From assembly GCA_001805965.1 (NCBI GenBank), contig MHHG01000041.1, positions 1-38,488 of the forward strand: a DNA stretch of 38,488 bases, given 5' to 3'. This DNA comes from Omnitrophica WOR_2 bacterium RIFOXYA2_FULL_38_17 (GTDB lineage Bacteria > Omnitrophota > Gorgyraeia > Zapsychrales > Zapsychraceae). The translations under genes were made by a program, and so were the position numbers. Of the stretch, positions 25,932-35,531 are shown one piece after another (position 1 is the stretch's first letter; each line of letters opens with the position of its first letter). The notes under the pieces were generated by a model. The model was not told the origin of the DNA. It searched no databases and worked only from the letters and a program-made list of their open reading frames with translations.

Positions 25932-25999
25932 GAAAAAAAAGCAAATATAACTTTTTCTTCCGGTATCATTAAATACCCCAAAGAAAAAAATATATTTGC
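25932..25999 (-). terminator. Long imperfect hairpin plus T8, terminator of the hybrid kinase gene
   Basis: GCAAATATA (25941-25949) is the exact inverse of TATATTTGC (25991-25999). Inside, CTTTTTCTT pairs largely with AAGAAAAA, and GGTAT/ATACC closes a small loop. On the minus strand the hairpin begins 18 bases after the kinase stop and is followed by eight T (25933-25940). The stem is AT-rich and therefore weaker than a usual GC-rich terminator. Confidence 0.6.
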
Positions 26000-26017
26000 G
26001 GTTACCGCCCTAACAAC

Positions 26018-29000
26018 TTAAGTTTCTCTATATTTGGATATCATCTCCTTTAAAGCTGCCAAGCTAACCGGCTTGGGAAGGAAATCGTTCATGCCAGCCT
26101 GCTTGGCCTTTTGCTTATCTTCATCAAAAACTGCAGCAGTTAAAGCAATTATGGGAATTTCTTCACTTATATCTTTTCTGATCATTTTAGTGGCTTCAAT
26201 GCCGCTCAAACCAGCCAGTTGTATATCCATTAAAACCATATCAAAATTTTGATTTATTCTTAGAATATCTATTGCTTCGTAACCACTGATAGTGAACTCA
26301 CCCATACATCCTAACTGCCTAAAATATTCTCTCATAAGCATTTGATTGGTAACACTGTCCTCAACAACAAGAACCCTAGCGCCCTTACAATTGAGCTCTT
26401 TAGCCATATGCCGTGTTACTATTGTTTTATCCCGGCGCTTATCTCCAAACACTGTCCTGATAACATTCTTTAATTCTTCTAAGGTAACCGGTTTTGGCAA
26501 ATAGCCATTAAACCCTTTTGTTTGTGCGTATCCCGCCCCACCGATCTCCGGCTCAGCAGTGATAGCGATCATTTTTACATCCTTCAAATTTTTATTAGAG
26601 CGTACCTCTGATGCAAAAGCAAATCCGTCCATATCTTCCATTACAAGGTCACAAAGTATCAAGTTTGGAAAGATCCCGTCCACTTCCAATTCTTTTATCT
26701 TTTCTAAAGCATTATTCGGTGAATCTTCAACTGATAATATCTCAAGGCCTAACGACTCACAGCATTTAACATGTATCTTTCTTGCAATTTCATTATCATC
26801 AACAATAATGACTTTTTGTTTGTTCAGGTCCATATTCTTCACCGGGACAACATCTTCATCGGCTATTGAATCCCCATCCTCAAAATCCAGCACAAAAATA
26901 AACTCGCTCCCCTTTCCCTCCTTTGATTCAACCCAAATTTCCCCACCCATCGTTGTTACAATAGACCTGCATATGGTTAATCCTAATCCTGTACCGCCGT
27001 ATTTTCTTGTTGTAGAAGTATCCCCCTGAACGAACGAATCAAAAATAATCTCTTTCTTGTCCTGTGCAATCCCAACACCTGTATCTTTTACAATAAAGCG
27101 CAATGTCTGCCCGGTCTTTGCACTGGTTTTTTGTTTCTTTACAATTACACCAATAGACCCCTTGCGAGTGAACTTTATAGCATTGCTTAGCAAATTTAAG
27201 AATACCTGTCTTAATCTGGTCGGATCCCCTTTAAGATTAAAATTAACATCTGGATCTATATCAATATATATCTCGACTGAACTCTTCTTGGTGCGAAAAA
27301 CCGCTATTTTAAAAACATCATTTAGCAAATACTCTAAATTAAAGTTAACATTCTCCAATTTTGCCATTCCCGAATCCAGCTTGGAAAAATCAAGGATATC
27401 ATTAATTATCTTTATTAAAAGTTCCCCTGAAGAAGAAATGGTTTCAACATAAGCCCTTTGCATTTCAGTTAAATCCATCATTTTAAGAAGATCGCTAAAG
27501 CCCAATATAGCGTTCATAGGGGTCCGCATTTCATGAGACATATTTGCAAGGAAATCCGATTTTACCTGAGCAGCCTGTACTGTCTTGATTTGAGCTTCTT
27601 CCAGATCTTCTCTTAATGATTCGGATATCGCTAAAGAATTCTCGATCTCCTTGTACGCCTCTGCTATCCTCTTTTCCTGTTCGGCCCTGTCAGTAACATC
27701 TTCAAAGCACTCAATCCCTCCAATAATATCGCCATCATTATTCTTTAAATAATCAACATTCTTAAAAACTTTTAGCAATCTTCCATCTTTACAATTAATT
27801 GTACATTTCCTTGATATCAAAGGCTTCTGTAGATCATTACTAAAAAGAGCACAATTTTCAACGCACGGGGAAACTGCAAAAAAGCTACACTCTTTTCCCA
27901 TCACTTCATCTTTAGAATAACCTGTCAATCTTTCGATATAATCATTCCAGCTCGTAATCTTTTTTTCTATATCCACTGTAAAGATAGCCGAAGGCACAAC
28001 CCGTGAAAGAAGCTCCGCATGCTCTTTTGCAGAAACAAGGTCTTTCTGAATATTGGTCCTGTATAAGATTTCGCGCTCTAAAGATTCCTCTTTATCCATC
28101 AATATTGTACTTACCATTTTCAGATCAGTTATATTAGCTTCTAGTTTTTCAGTTGTTCTTAAAACACTTCTTTCAATGCGCCCCAAAAAAAGCCATAAGA
28201 AAACACCAAGTAGAATCACAGCAATGATCTCAATTTCAACAATTTGCGTTGCCAATCTCATAAAAACAGCATTCTCATCATCAAAGTTCTTTAATACAAC
28301 GATAGTGCCCACTACTCTTTCGCTAACATCCTTTAAAGGCAACAAGGCTGCAGAATACTTATTAACGCCTATATTTACAGAATATACCTTTAACAAATAT
28401 TTATTTACATCCTTGGACAAAAGGTTATTAAAAAAAGAATCCAGCTCATGAGTGCTGTTCACAGTAGACCCGGTTAAAACAACATTTGAAAATCTTTCCC
28501 AGATACTATTGTCATTAAATGCTTCCTGCCCATGAAGGAACTGGGCCTTATCAAGCATATCTTTCTCAATAAACGACATGATCTGCACATTTTTCATAGC
28601 TGCTATGTTCGGCATAACATGCTCAATTTCTTTTCCAATTTCAATATACCCAATAATATTGCCATCCACGATCCATGGCCGCACAACCCTAAGCGCTAAC
28701 CTGCCATATGGGCCCAGCTCTATTCCATACTTAGTGACCCCTTTTCTATAGGCTTCGCCCATTGTATATCTATCGATAAAATCGCCAAAATCATCCGGCT
28801 TATGAACTCTGAGGTAATTATTTCTTTGTGTATCATGAAAATAAAAATGGGTTATCTGATAACTCCTGTTTAACTCCTGAAATATCGGTTTCGAAAATTC
28901 ATAGAGAGCCTTTCTATCATTTGTAATATACGCCTGCTGTAGATTTTTGTTCTGTTCTATTAGGTCAATATAGCTGGCAATAATACTAGCCTCACTGTTA

Positions 29001-30133
29001 AGGAACGAATAATAATCTTTATTTACCTCTTTCACTACCTTTTTAAACTCCAAGCTTATTTTATTCTTATGATATGCATAAAAAGACCACATACTGGTTA
29101 AGGAGATCAACAATAATGCAGAGCCTACAGGGACCACTACCTTGCTTCTTATCCTGTTTAAAGAAAATTCCTTTGTTTCAAAACTATGAACATATATCGA
29201 AAAATATGCAATTATGATCATTAACAAAAGCAAAAGCGCCAATATGCGAAATTGATATCCATTAAGCTGCAAACCTAAGATTTTGTGTTTTAAAGAAACT
29301 ACTTGCCATCCTTTAATAAAGGTCTCACCTTTTTGGATAAAGAACCTGTCTTTTTTATAAACAGTTTCACCGGAGCCATTTGACATTTCGAGCGGAACTA
29401 CTTCATTATTTGCTAATTGTTTTGAATTTCTTATCTCTTGAAGGGTTTCTTCTGATAATGGGTTTAAAGACCTGTAAAGAGAATCTTCGTCATTTGTTGC
29501 AAAAACTATACCATCAGCTGAAACTAACATTTTAGGGGAATCATACTTGGAAAGAAATTGGTCCAGGTCATCAAGCCCCACCTTAAAAACAACAACACCA
29601 AGGATCCTGCCCTCTTGCACACTATAGATCCTTGAGCTTATATAAAGGCCTCTTTTGTTTGTTGTCACGCCTACTGCAGGAAAAACGACCAGACCACCCT
29701 TTAAGGCATCTGTAAAATATACCCTAAAAGCATAGTTATTGCCTGTTAACGATTGTCCTCCATCATAAATCGTAGAAGCAACTACCGTTCCGCTCATATC
29801 CATCAAATAAACTATATCTGAGCCAGAATCCACCCTTGCTTTTTCAATTAAATTCTTTATAGGATCACCATCTGAGATAGAAGGATCTTTAAGAAAACCC
29901 CCAATAACATCATTTCTTATTAACTGATCCAACATCGACATTCTATTTTCAATACTTACGTCAATATATTCTACGATCTCGGATAGTTCATCACTGTTTT
30001 TTTCAATTAAATTACTTGTGGTAAGATGTCTTGCTTGAAAATAAAAGGGCACGATCAAAAGAATTAGAATGAAGAAAAATAATAAATTCTTGGGAAATCT
30101 TGACTTGGTTATTTGTTTCAATTTTTTATACAT
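26018..30133 (-). CDS. Hybrid sensor histidine kinase with two extracytoplasmic sensors, PAS and two receiver domains
   Basis: A 1371-residue membrane kinase. A first membrane helix (~17-35) and another (~290-312) bracket a Cache-like sensor with VYLMDMSGTVVAST. A helix at ~332-354 and one at ~645-670 bracket a second sensor with RSYQITHFYFHD and RVVRPWIVDGNIIGYIEIG. A PAS domain (~715-830; IFTVDIEKKITSWNDYIERL) holds a Cys-rich insert. The HisKA domain has the phospho-acceptor in NMSHEMRTPMNAIL. The ATPase domain has KDTGVGI and GGTGLGL. The two receivers have candidate phospho-aspartates in LILCDLVMEDMDG and MVLMDIQLAGLSG. No output domain or adjacent regulator gene is seen. No strong Shine-Dalgarno sequence is present. 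Confidence 0.94.
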   Translation of the reverse strand: MYKKLKQITKSRFPKNLLFFFILILLIVPFYFQARHLTTSNLIEKNSDELSEIVEYIDVSIENRMSMLDQLIRNDVIGGFLKDPSISDGDPIKNLIEKARVDSGSDIVYLMDMSGTVVASTIYDGGQSLTGNNYAFRVYFTDALKGGLVVFPAVGVTTNKRGLYISSRIYSVQEGRILGVVVFKVGLDDLDQFLSKYDSPKMLVSADGIVFATNDEDSLYRSLNPLSEETLQEIRNSKQLANNEVVPLEMSNGSGETVYKKDRFFIQKGETFIKGWQVVSLKHKILGLQLNGYQFRILALLLLLMIIIAYFSIYVHSFETKEFSLNRIRSKVVVPVGSALLLISLTSMWSFYAYHKNKISLEFKKVVKEVNKDYYSFLNSEASIIASYIDLIEQNKNLQQAYITNDRKALYEFSKPIFQELNRSYQITHFYFHDTQRNNYLRVHKPDDFGDFIDRYTMGEAYRKGVTKYGIELGPYGRLALRVVRPWIVDGNIIGYIEIGKEIEHVMPNIAAMKNVQIMSFIEKDMLDKAQFLHGQEAFNDNSIWERFSNVVLTGSTVNSTHELDSFFNNLLSKDVNKYLLKVYSVNIGVNKYSAALLPLKDVSERVVGTIVVLKNFDDENAVFMRLATQIVEIEIIAVILLGVFLWLFLGRIERSVLRTTEKLEANITDLKMVSTILMDKEESLEREILYRTNIQKDLVSAKEHAELLSRVVPSAIFTVDIEKKITSWNDYIERLTGYSKDEVMGKECSFFAVSPCVENCALFSNDLQKPLISRKCTINCKDGRLLKVFKNVDYLKNNDGDIIGGIECFEDVTDRAEQEKRIAEAYKEIENSLAISESLREDLEEAQIKTVQAAQVKSDFLANMSHEMRTPMNAILGFSDLLKMMDLTEMQRAYVETISSSGELLIKIINDILDFSKLDSGMAKLENVNFNLEYLLNDVFKIAVFRTKKSSVEIYIDIDPDVNFNLKGDPTRLRQVFLNLLSNAIKFTRKGSIGVIVKKQKTSAKTGQTLRFIVKDTGVGIAQDKKEIIFDSFVQGDTSTTRKYGGTGLGLTICRSIVTTMGGEIWVESKEGKGSEFIFVLDFEDGDSIADEDVVPVKNMDLNKQKVIIVDDNEIARKIHVKCCESLGLEILSVEDSPNNALEKIKELEVDGIFPNLILCDLVMEDMDGFAFASEVRSNKNLKDVKMIAITAEPEIGGAGYAQTKGFNGYLPKPVTLEELKNVIRTVFGDKRRDKTIVTRHMAKELNCKGARVLVVEDSVTNQMLMREYFRQLGCMGEFTISGYEAIDILRINQNFDMVLMDIQLAGLSGIEATKMIRKDISEEIPIIALTAAVFDEDKQKAKQAGMNDFLPKPVSLAALKEMISKYRET

Positions 30134-30235
30134 AAAAGTATAATTTCATAACCCTTCGGCAACAAATGGCTCTATTTCGCGCTACTATAAAAAATATCCC
30201 TGTTTTTATTTACTGAAATCCATGAAAAAATATAA

Positions 30236-30733
30236 TTACCTTTTAAAATACTTAGACGGCCTGAGGCACTTAGTAAGTTTTTTTATTGCTGCTGTGCGGA
30301 GTTTTTGTTTTTCAAGGTCTTTTTTTGCTTCCTGAAAATCAGGCTGTCCTTCAATGATACTGTTCACATAAGACTCTCTTTGCTCTTCAGTCATAAAATT
30401 TTCACGGATCACTTTTAACTCGCCAGAATCCAGAAAAAATCCTCCGCATAAATAGCATTCATCAACCGTGACTTCTTTAGCGGATTTATATAAATGCGCC
30501 ATCATTGGTTTGAAGCATTTAGGACATTTAATTTTCCCGCGGTTATCATCTTTAGCCCTTGAGCTTTGCAAAGCAGCTGTTAGTGCATTCCCCAAACCTT
30601 CGTGCTTTTCATCAAGTTTTTCCAGTTCAAACCAGTCAAACCAAATACCACTGCAGCCATTACGGCAAATATCTATTGAAACCCCTCCAAAATCCTCTTC
30701 TGTCATAGCAGTTTCACATACTGGACAATTCAT
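30236..30733 (-). CDS. Protein with two TFIIB-type zinc ribbons
   Basis: A 165-residue cytoplasmic protein with two zinc-binding modules. The first is CPVCETAM...DICRNGCSGIWFD near residues 3-33; the second is KCPKCFKPMM...VDECYLCGGFFLD near 69-105. Both have the CxxC...C-x(2-3)-C-G-x-[WF]-[FL]-D pattern of the zf-TFIIB bacterial family. The C-terminal third is charged and helical. AAGGAGG five bases upstream supports the start. The function of the family is not established. It lies between the rhomboid gene and the hybrid kinase gene. Confidence 0.85.
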   Translation of the reverse strand: MNCPVCETAMTEEDFGGVSIDICRNGCSGIWFDWFELEKLDEKHEGLGNALTAALQSSRAKDDNRGKIKCPKCFKPMMAHLYKSAKEVTVDECYLCGGFFLDSGELKVIRENFMTEEQRESYVNSIIEGQPDFQEAKKDLEKQKLRTAAIKKLTKCLRPSKYFKR

Positions 30734-30819
30734 AAAAACCTCCTTGCTTACACTTTATAAATTTTAATGTTCCTATTATACATAAATTGCACATCTTATA
30801 AAATAATATTAATAACAAT

Positions 30820-31563
30820 CTATATAATGCCTTGCGGCAAAATATTCCAGTGCGTATTATTTGCTAGCCAATGGTTCAACAGCAACAGTACGATAATAGA
30901 GAAAATATTAATAAGCATCCCGACCTTCATCGCCTTCTTGTCTTTGTGGGACAAAAAATAGACCAGAACGGCAATTGATAAAAACCCGAAAATATGTGCA
31001 AGATGGCTAACCCCGTCAGAAGCCTGATTTAAGAAGCCCTGTATGTCTGCATAAAAGAACATCCACCCTTTTACCATAGTAGGTATCGGAAGTATCATTT
31101 CATATGTGATAGTGAAAGGGGACAGCAGCATCGCCCCGGAGATCAGCCCCATAACAGCTCCGGAGGCCCCGATGATCGCAACATTCTTATGAAGCAAAAA
31201 AACATAGACCATAGTAGAAAACAACATTGAGATCGTTAATGCCCCAAAATAAATAAAGAGGGTCTTGCGCACGCCAAGCTTTTTTTCAACGATCTTACCA
31301 AAAATAAAAACACCGAACATGTTCCAGAGAAAATGAGATAAGCTCCCGTGAATGAAACCCGAAGTGATCACGCACCAAACCTTGCCGTTTATAAGGTTCC
31401 CAGGATACATAATGAACGGCTGTATATTCTCATTGCCCTTAGGCACATAATACATAAAATAGAAAACAGCCGTATTCAGAGCAAGAATAATATCAACTGT
31501 TACCGAACCGAACAAAAACTGGAATAAATTAAAAGATTCTTTTTTGTCTTTATTTTTACCCAT
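30820..31563 (-). CDS. Rhomboid family intramembrane serine protease
   Basis: A 247-residue protein with about six membrane helices. The catalytic serine is in GASGAVMG and the histidine in HLAHIFGF; the oxyanion-hole helix has HGSLSHFLWNMFG. The start at the ATG 31563 lies four bases after the purU stop, pointing to coupled translation; a TTG at 31575 is an alternative. It cleaves single-pass membrane proteins within the inner membrane; the target is unknown. No extra cytoplasmic domain is seen. Confidence 0.92.
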   Translation of the reverse strand: MGKNKDKKESFNLFQFLFGSVTVDIILALNTAVFYFMYYVPKGNENIQPFIMYPGNLINGKVWCVITSGFIHGSLSHFLWNMFGVFIFGKIVEKKLGVRKTLFIYFGALTISMLFSTMVYVFLLHKNVAIIGASGAVMGLISGAMLLSPFTITYEMILPIPTMVKGWMFFYADIQGFLNQASDGVSHLAHIFGFLSIAVLVYFLSHKDKKAMKVGMLINIFSIIVLLLLNHWLANNTHWNILPQGII

Positions 31564-31567
31564 TAAT

Positions 31568-32419
31568 TTAATCAAATATAACTGTTTTATTGTTAAGTTT
31601 AAGGATCTTTCTTTCCAAATGCCATCTGACCGCCCGGCTGAGAACCACTTTTTCCAGGTCTTCCCCCTTTATTACAAGGTCTTCTAAAGCATCCCTGTGG
31701 CTGATCCGCACTGTATCCTGCTCAATAATAGGGCCTTCATCAAGATGCTCTGTAACATAGTGGCTCGTGGCTCCGATTATCTTGACGCCTTTTCGGTAAG
31801 CCTGAGCATACGGGCTCTTCCCTATAAATGCAGGAAGAAAAGAATGATGTATATTAATTATCCTGTTCTCATATTTGGCAACAAATCCTGCCGTAAGGAT
31901 CTGATGGTACCGCGCAAGAACAATAAGATCGACTTTCTCTTTTTCTAGAATTTCTATCTGTTTTTGCTCCTGTTGTTCCTTGTTGTCCTTATTAACAGGT
32001 ATTTCATAGAATTTTATACCAAATTCCTCTGCAGCTGCCCTGGCTTTTGAATGATTGCTTATTATTACAGGGATATTACATTTAAATTGGCCGGCCCTGA
32101 ACCTGTACAAAAGATCATAAAGACAGTGCAAATGCCCAGAGACAAATAATGCTACGTTATATTGCTTGTCAGTAAAATTAAGCGTCCAGTCCATATCAAA
32201 CCTGCTCGCCACATTAACAAATCTATTCTTTATCTCTTCTCTTTTAATAGCAAAACCCTCTAATGACCACTCTATTCTCATAAAGAATGTATTGCTTTGC
32301 TCATCAATATGCTGGTCCGCATGTATAATATTGCCGTTATTCTCATAAACAAAAGTGGTGATAGCTGAAGTTATACCCCTCTTATCAGGGCATGAAACCA
32401 ACAAGATAACATTACTCAT
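31568..32419 (-). CDS. purU: Formyltetrahydrofolate deformylase
   Basis: A 283-residue enzyme that hydrolyses 10-formyl-THF to THF and formate. An N-terminal ACT domain (~1-80; LLVSCPDKRGITSAIT) is followed by the formyltransferase-like domain with IINIHHSFLPAF, GVKIIGATSHYV and LDEGPIIEQD, which supply the catalytic Asn, His and Asp. GGGAG seven bases upstream supports the start. The rhomboid gene follows at once. The one-carbon role links functionally with the gcv operon, but there is no direct operon tie. Confidence 0.95.
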   Translation of the reverse strand: MSNVILLVSCPDKRGITSAITTFVYENNGNIIHADQHIDEQSNTFFMRIEWSLEGFAIKREEIKNRFVNVASRFDMDWTLNFTDKQYNVALFVSGHLHCLYDLLYRFRAGQFKCNIPVIISNHSKARAAAEEFGIKFYEIPVNKDNKEQQEQKQIEILEKEKVDLIVLARYHQILTAGFVAKYENRIINIHHSFLPAFIGKSPYAQAYRKGVKIIGATSHYVTEHLDEGPIIEQDTVRISHRDALEDLVIKGEDLEKVVLSRAVRWHLERKILKLNNKTVIFD

Positions 32420-32492
32420 TTTATTTCTCCCTAAAGTTGACTATTGCACAATGTTTTTTTGCATAAATATTTCTTTTGTTTTGCAACTGTCA

Positions 32493-33926
32493 TTAATTTA
32501 TTCTTTTCGGCTCAAGCTCTTTTTCGCTAATAATATATTTTTCACATTCCTGCATAAAATCAACGATCGTTCTATCCAGTAAAATATGTCTTCTGTTAAT
32601 AGGCTGCTTAAGGACTAAGCCGGATAAAGTGACACAGCGGCTCAAGGCAACATATATCTGCCCGTGAGAGAACGTGCCGTCCCCAATATCAACGATCACT
32701 TTAGAAAAGGTCTTTCCCTGGCTCTTATGAATGGTTATCGCCCAGGCAAGCCTTAAAGGATACTGCCTGAATGAACCGACCGATTCCGATTCGATCATTT
32801 CAGTTTCATCATTATAGTAAAACCTGAACATCTCCCATTGAAAAGGCGATACTTCCACGATCTTTCCATCAGATAATTCCACGACGACAATTTGATCCTG
32901 CTCAACAAAAGAAACTATCTTGCCTATGCTGCCGTTTATCCACCTTCCTGAAGGGTCATTATTCAAAAGCATTACCTGGGCATTGACTTTCATTTGAAGG
33001 GATAACTGTGTTGGCAAGTTCTTCTGCTCGAACTTCCCCGATATCTCACCGTCTGAAAAATAGGCCTGCGAATCTATCCTGTTCAATTGGGCTTCATTCA
33101 CCTTGTCAGCCAAGCTGTTCGTTGTAGTCAAATAAACATAAAATTCATCCCCTTTAGGTGTAAAGCCGGGAAGATACCTTTCATTCAACGCGTCAAGCTG
33201 CTGGTCAGTAATTGACCTGTTCCTTATTGCCCCTAACAGTTCTATAAAACGCTCTTCTTTCTGGCGGTATATTTTATCGAGCTCAAATATCCTTAAGCTA
33301 TCATAAGAAAGCTCAAAGTTCTCATCATTGTCCTTGTAAGAGCCTCTATTGAATAATCTTCTAAATACCTTTGAATCAAAGAAGTACGGGCTCTTGTAGT
33401 GGCCTTTGAAAATCGACCTCTCTCTGCCATTTACCACGGGAGGCAGCTGATAAAGGTCACCGATAAATATCATCTGGGCACCTCCAAAAGGCTCGTTTGC
33501 CTCTTTGCCGTGCAGCCTCATAAACTCATCAATACAATCCATGAGGTCTGCCCTTACCATTGATACCTCGTCAATAATGATCATATCGATCTTTCTATAA
33601 AGCTCCTTGGCATCCTTTCTCATTCTGATATTTACGACCGTATCCGGAGTTATGTCGGGCTTGAACCTGAAAAAAGAATGTATTGTCTGGCCTTTTATGT
33701 TGACAGCAGCGACCCCTGTCGGAGCAAGGACCACGACATTTTTTAAAGTATTTGACCTGAAGTACTGAAGGATCGTGGATTTTCCCGTTCCCGCCTTCCC
33801 GACAATTAAAATATTATGCCAGGAATTCTCAAGGGTATCATATGCCTGGGCAAATTGATCATTGAACTCTAGATTATTTTCAGTATTATTTTCCAGGTCT
33901 ATATTCATTGTATTTTGGTTTTTCAT
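32493..33926 (-). CDS. PIF1-like superfamily 1 DNA helicase
   Basis: A 477-residue helicase. Motif I is VGKAGTGKST, motif Ia VVVLAPTGVAAVNIKG, motif II MIIIDEVSMV and motif III FIGDLYQLPPVV. The C-terminal part has LRLAWAITIHKSQGKTF and HGQIYVALSRC, motifs V and VI. This is the common bacterial Pif1/RecD-like form. It unwinds DNA 5' to 3'. Start choice between 33926 and 33908 is uncertain, because neither has a Shine-Dalgarno sequence. Confidence 0.93.
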   Translation of the reverse strand: MKNQNTMNIDLENNTENNLEFNDQFAQAYDTLENSWHNILIVGKAGTGKSTILQYFRSNTLKNVVVLAPTGVAAVNIKGQTIHSFFRFKPDITPDTVVNIRMRKDAKELYRKIDMIIIDEVSMVRADLMDCIDEFMRLHGKEANEPFGGAQMIFIGDLYQLPPVVNGRERSIFKGHYKSPYFFDSKVFRRLFNRGSYKDNDENFELSYDSLRIFELDKIYRQKEERFIELLGAIRNRSITDQQLDALNERYLPGFTPKGDEFYVYLTTTNSLADKVNEAQLNRIDSQAYFSDGEISGKFEQKNLPTQLSLQMKVNAQVMLLNNDPSGRWINGSIGKIVSFVEQDQIVVVELSDGKIVEVSPFQWEMFRFYYNDETEMIESESVGSFRQYPLRLAWAITIHKSQGKTFSKVIVDIGDGTFSHGQIYVALSRCVTLSGLVLKQPINRRHILLDRTIVDFMQECEKYIISEKELEPKRIN

Positions 33927-33974
33927 TCAGGCAAAAAGCATAATTAAGAAGGGAAAAGCTTGAAGAGCTCATAT

Positions 33975-34000
33975 AAAAACAGGGAAGAAAACTGCCTTCC
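33975..34000 (-). terminator. Possible weak terminator after the CBS-domain gene
   Basis: On the minus strand GGAAG (33996-34000) and CTTCC (33983-33987) can pair across an 8-base loop. A GTTTTTAT tract follows, 16 bases beyond the stop of the CBS gene. The stem is only about five base pairs, so support is modest. Confidence 0.4.
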
Positions 34001-34015
34001 TTTTAATTGTCGTCT

Positions 34016-34528
34016 TTAAGAATCTAAAGACATGACTTTTACAAAAAATTTGACTAATATTTGTTCGCTGATATATCCAAGAACATATTTATTGTTATCA
34101 ACTACAGGAACACATCCCAGCATCCTTTTTGCCATCAAACTGGCAACATAAAAAACTGACTTATCCGGCTTAACAGTAAACGGGCTGGCTTTCATTATTT
34201 TTTTAAGCCTGAAGGAATTTAAAGCTTCCTTGCTATAATAGGAATCCCCATCCAATAATTTATCAGAATCATAATCCAACATGGACATTATTTTTCTGGG
34301 AGAATGCGCCTTATATAAATACTTCTGGCTGATTATCCCCGAGATCCTGTTTGTCTCATCCACGATAATAACATGTGTAAGATGATGCGCGACAAAAGTG
34401 TTATGCACAATACTTAAAGGCTCATCTTCCCTGACCGTGATCACTTCTGTCTCCATTATATCTGAAACTCTAGTGTTCCTTAATATCGCCAGAGGCCCTA
34501 AATTGTCATATGGCTTTGGATCTTTCAT
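34016..34528 (-). CDS. Tandem CBS domain protein
   Basis: A 170-residue stand-alone CBS pair. The first unit is VSDIMETEVITVREDEPLSI with HVIIVDETNRISGIIS; the second is KIMKASPFTVKPDKSVFYVA with VPVVDNNKYVLGYIS. CBS pairs usually bind adenosine nucleotides and regulate a partner. No catalytic or transporter domain is attached, so the partner is unknown. GAGGG nine bases upstream supports the start. Confidence 0.88.
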   Translation of the reverse strand: MKDPKPYDNLGPLAILRNTRVSDIMETEVITVREDEPLSIVHNTFVAHHLTHVIIVDETNRISGIISQKYLYKAHSPRKIMSMLDYDSDKLLDGDSYYSKEALNSFRLKKIMKASPFTVKPDKSVFYVASLMAKRMLGCVPVVDNNKYVLGYISEQILVKFFVKVMSLDS

Positions 34529-34557
34529 GTTTATTTGCCCTCACAATACATTATTGT

Positions 34558-35181
34558 TTATTCAACTAATTCATTTAGCAACTTTGCCCATTGCTGAAAA
34601 ACATCTTTTGAGTGTTTCCATTTTGAAAGACCATTGAAATATTTAATTCTCTTGCCTTTCCTTGAATCAACTACTGCAATGATCCTCGCATCTGTCATTG
34701 AATCTACGAACTCAGCCTCCATCGCAGCGCCCCCAACACCAAGTCCTGTAGCAGTGGTCGACCAGTGAAGATTCAAATATATCTTACTCGGTATAACATC
34801 GGTAATAGCGGTCCTAAGAAGAAGTACCCCTTCACCAGGCTCTTCGACGATCTCAAATCTTCCTTTTAAAGCTATGGTCAATTGGTCATAAAGAAAATCC
34901 GTAAATTCATTAAGGGTCGCAGCGTCAATCTCGGCGCCTTTAGCATCTTCGGTAAAATGGACATCAACAGGCTCGATGATCAGCTTTTTATAAGATGCCA
35001 AATCTGCTTCTTTCGACCTGTCTACAAATAAGCCTTGTTTTTTTTCACTTTCGAGATGAGAATAATCATCCAAGAATCCGGCGGGTTTTAATTTTTTTGC
35101 AGCGCAACCAGAAATGAGCAGCGAGGATAAAAAGATACTTAATAATAAAAATCTCGTCCTATTTTTTAACAGCTCAAACAT
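34558..35181 (-). CDS. DUF3313-like lipoprotein
   Basis: A 207-residue lipoprotein with a signal peptide ending in the lipobox LISGC (residue ~26). It contains PAGFLDDYSHLE, KKLIIEPVDVHF and LRTAITDVIPSK, and ends with WAKLLNELVE; from memory this matches DUF3313. The central Gly-rich segment (TTATGLGVGGAAMEAEF) is also typical. It probably faces the periplasm from the outer membrane; its role is unknown. It follows the 81-residue gene by 23 bases. Confidence 0.78.
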   Translation of the reverse strand: MFELLKNRTRFLLLSIFLSSLLISGCAAKKLKPAGFLDDYSHLESEKKQGLFVDRSKEADLASYKKLIIEPVDVHFTEDAKGAEIDAATLNEFTDFLYDQLTIALKGRFEIVEEPGEGVLLLRTAITDVIPSKIYLNLHWSTTATGLGVGGAAMEAEFVDSMTDARIIAVVDSRKGKRIKYFNGLSKWKHSKDVFQQWAKLLNELVE

Positions 35182-35204
35182 AGAATAAAGGGCCTTTCAA
35201 TGTA

Positions 35205-35450
35205 TTAATAGTATGATTTAGCTCGCCTCTTCTTTTTAACGTCTGAATCAGCTGAGCCTCGTGGACCGATCCCGTAAGAAGATCCGTGATAAATGACCCA
35301 ATCCCGTGAAAAGCGGCTTATCCAGTCCTCAGCAGCTTTTTCAAACCCGATATTCGAATTTGATTTCTCACTTTCGATCCATAAGTGGCGGTTGATCTCC
35401 TCAACAACTTCAGGAATTCGCAGAAGGTCTTTTGTTCTAGTGTTTGTCAT
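35205..35450 (-). CDS. Small soluble protein, possibly DUF2934-like
   Basis: An 81-residue protein. The ATG at 35450 has GGAGGT four bases upstream; a TTG 12 bases earlier is not needed. The region VVEEINRHLWIES...KAAEDWISRF vaguely resembles the short DUF2934 motif of hydrophobic, Trp and charged positions. The C-terminus is basic and Gly-rich (YHGSSYGIGPRGSADSD). No signal peptide or membrane segment is present. The assignment is tentative. Confidence 0.65.
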   Translation of the reverse strand: MTNTRTKDLLRIPEVVEEINRHLWIESEKSNSNIGFEKAAEDWISRFSRDWVIYHGSSYGIGPRGSADSDVKKKRRAKSYY

Positions 35451-35531
35451 AAACACCTCCAATAATTATTGTTAACCATCGTCTTGCGACTTATTGCAGC
35501 ATTGAGCCCAATAAAGCTCAACATACAACAA

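Noticed and set aside
35463..35531. TTGAGC/GCTCAA hairpin between glgP and the 81-residue gene
   Set aside because: A 6-bp stem with no T-run; too weak to call a terminator.
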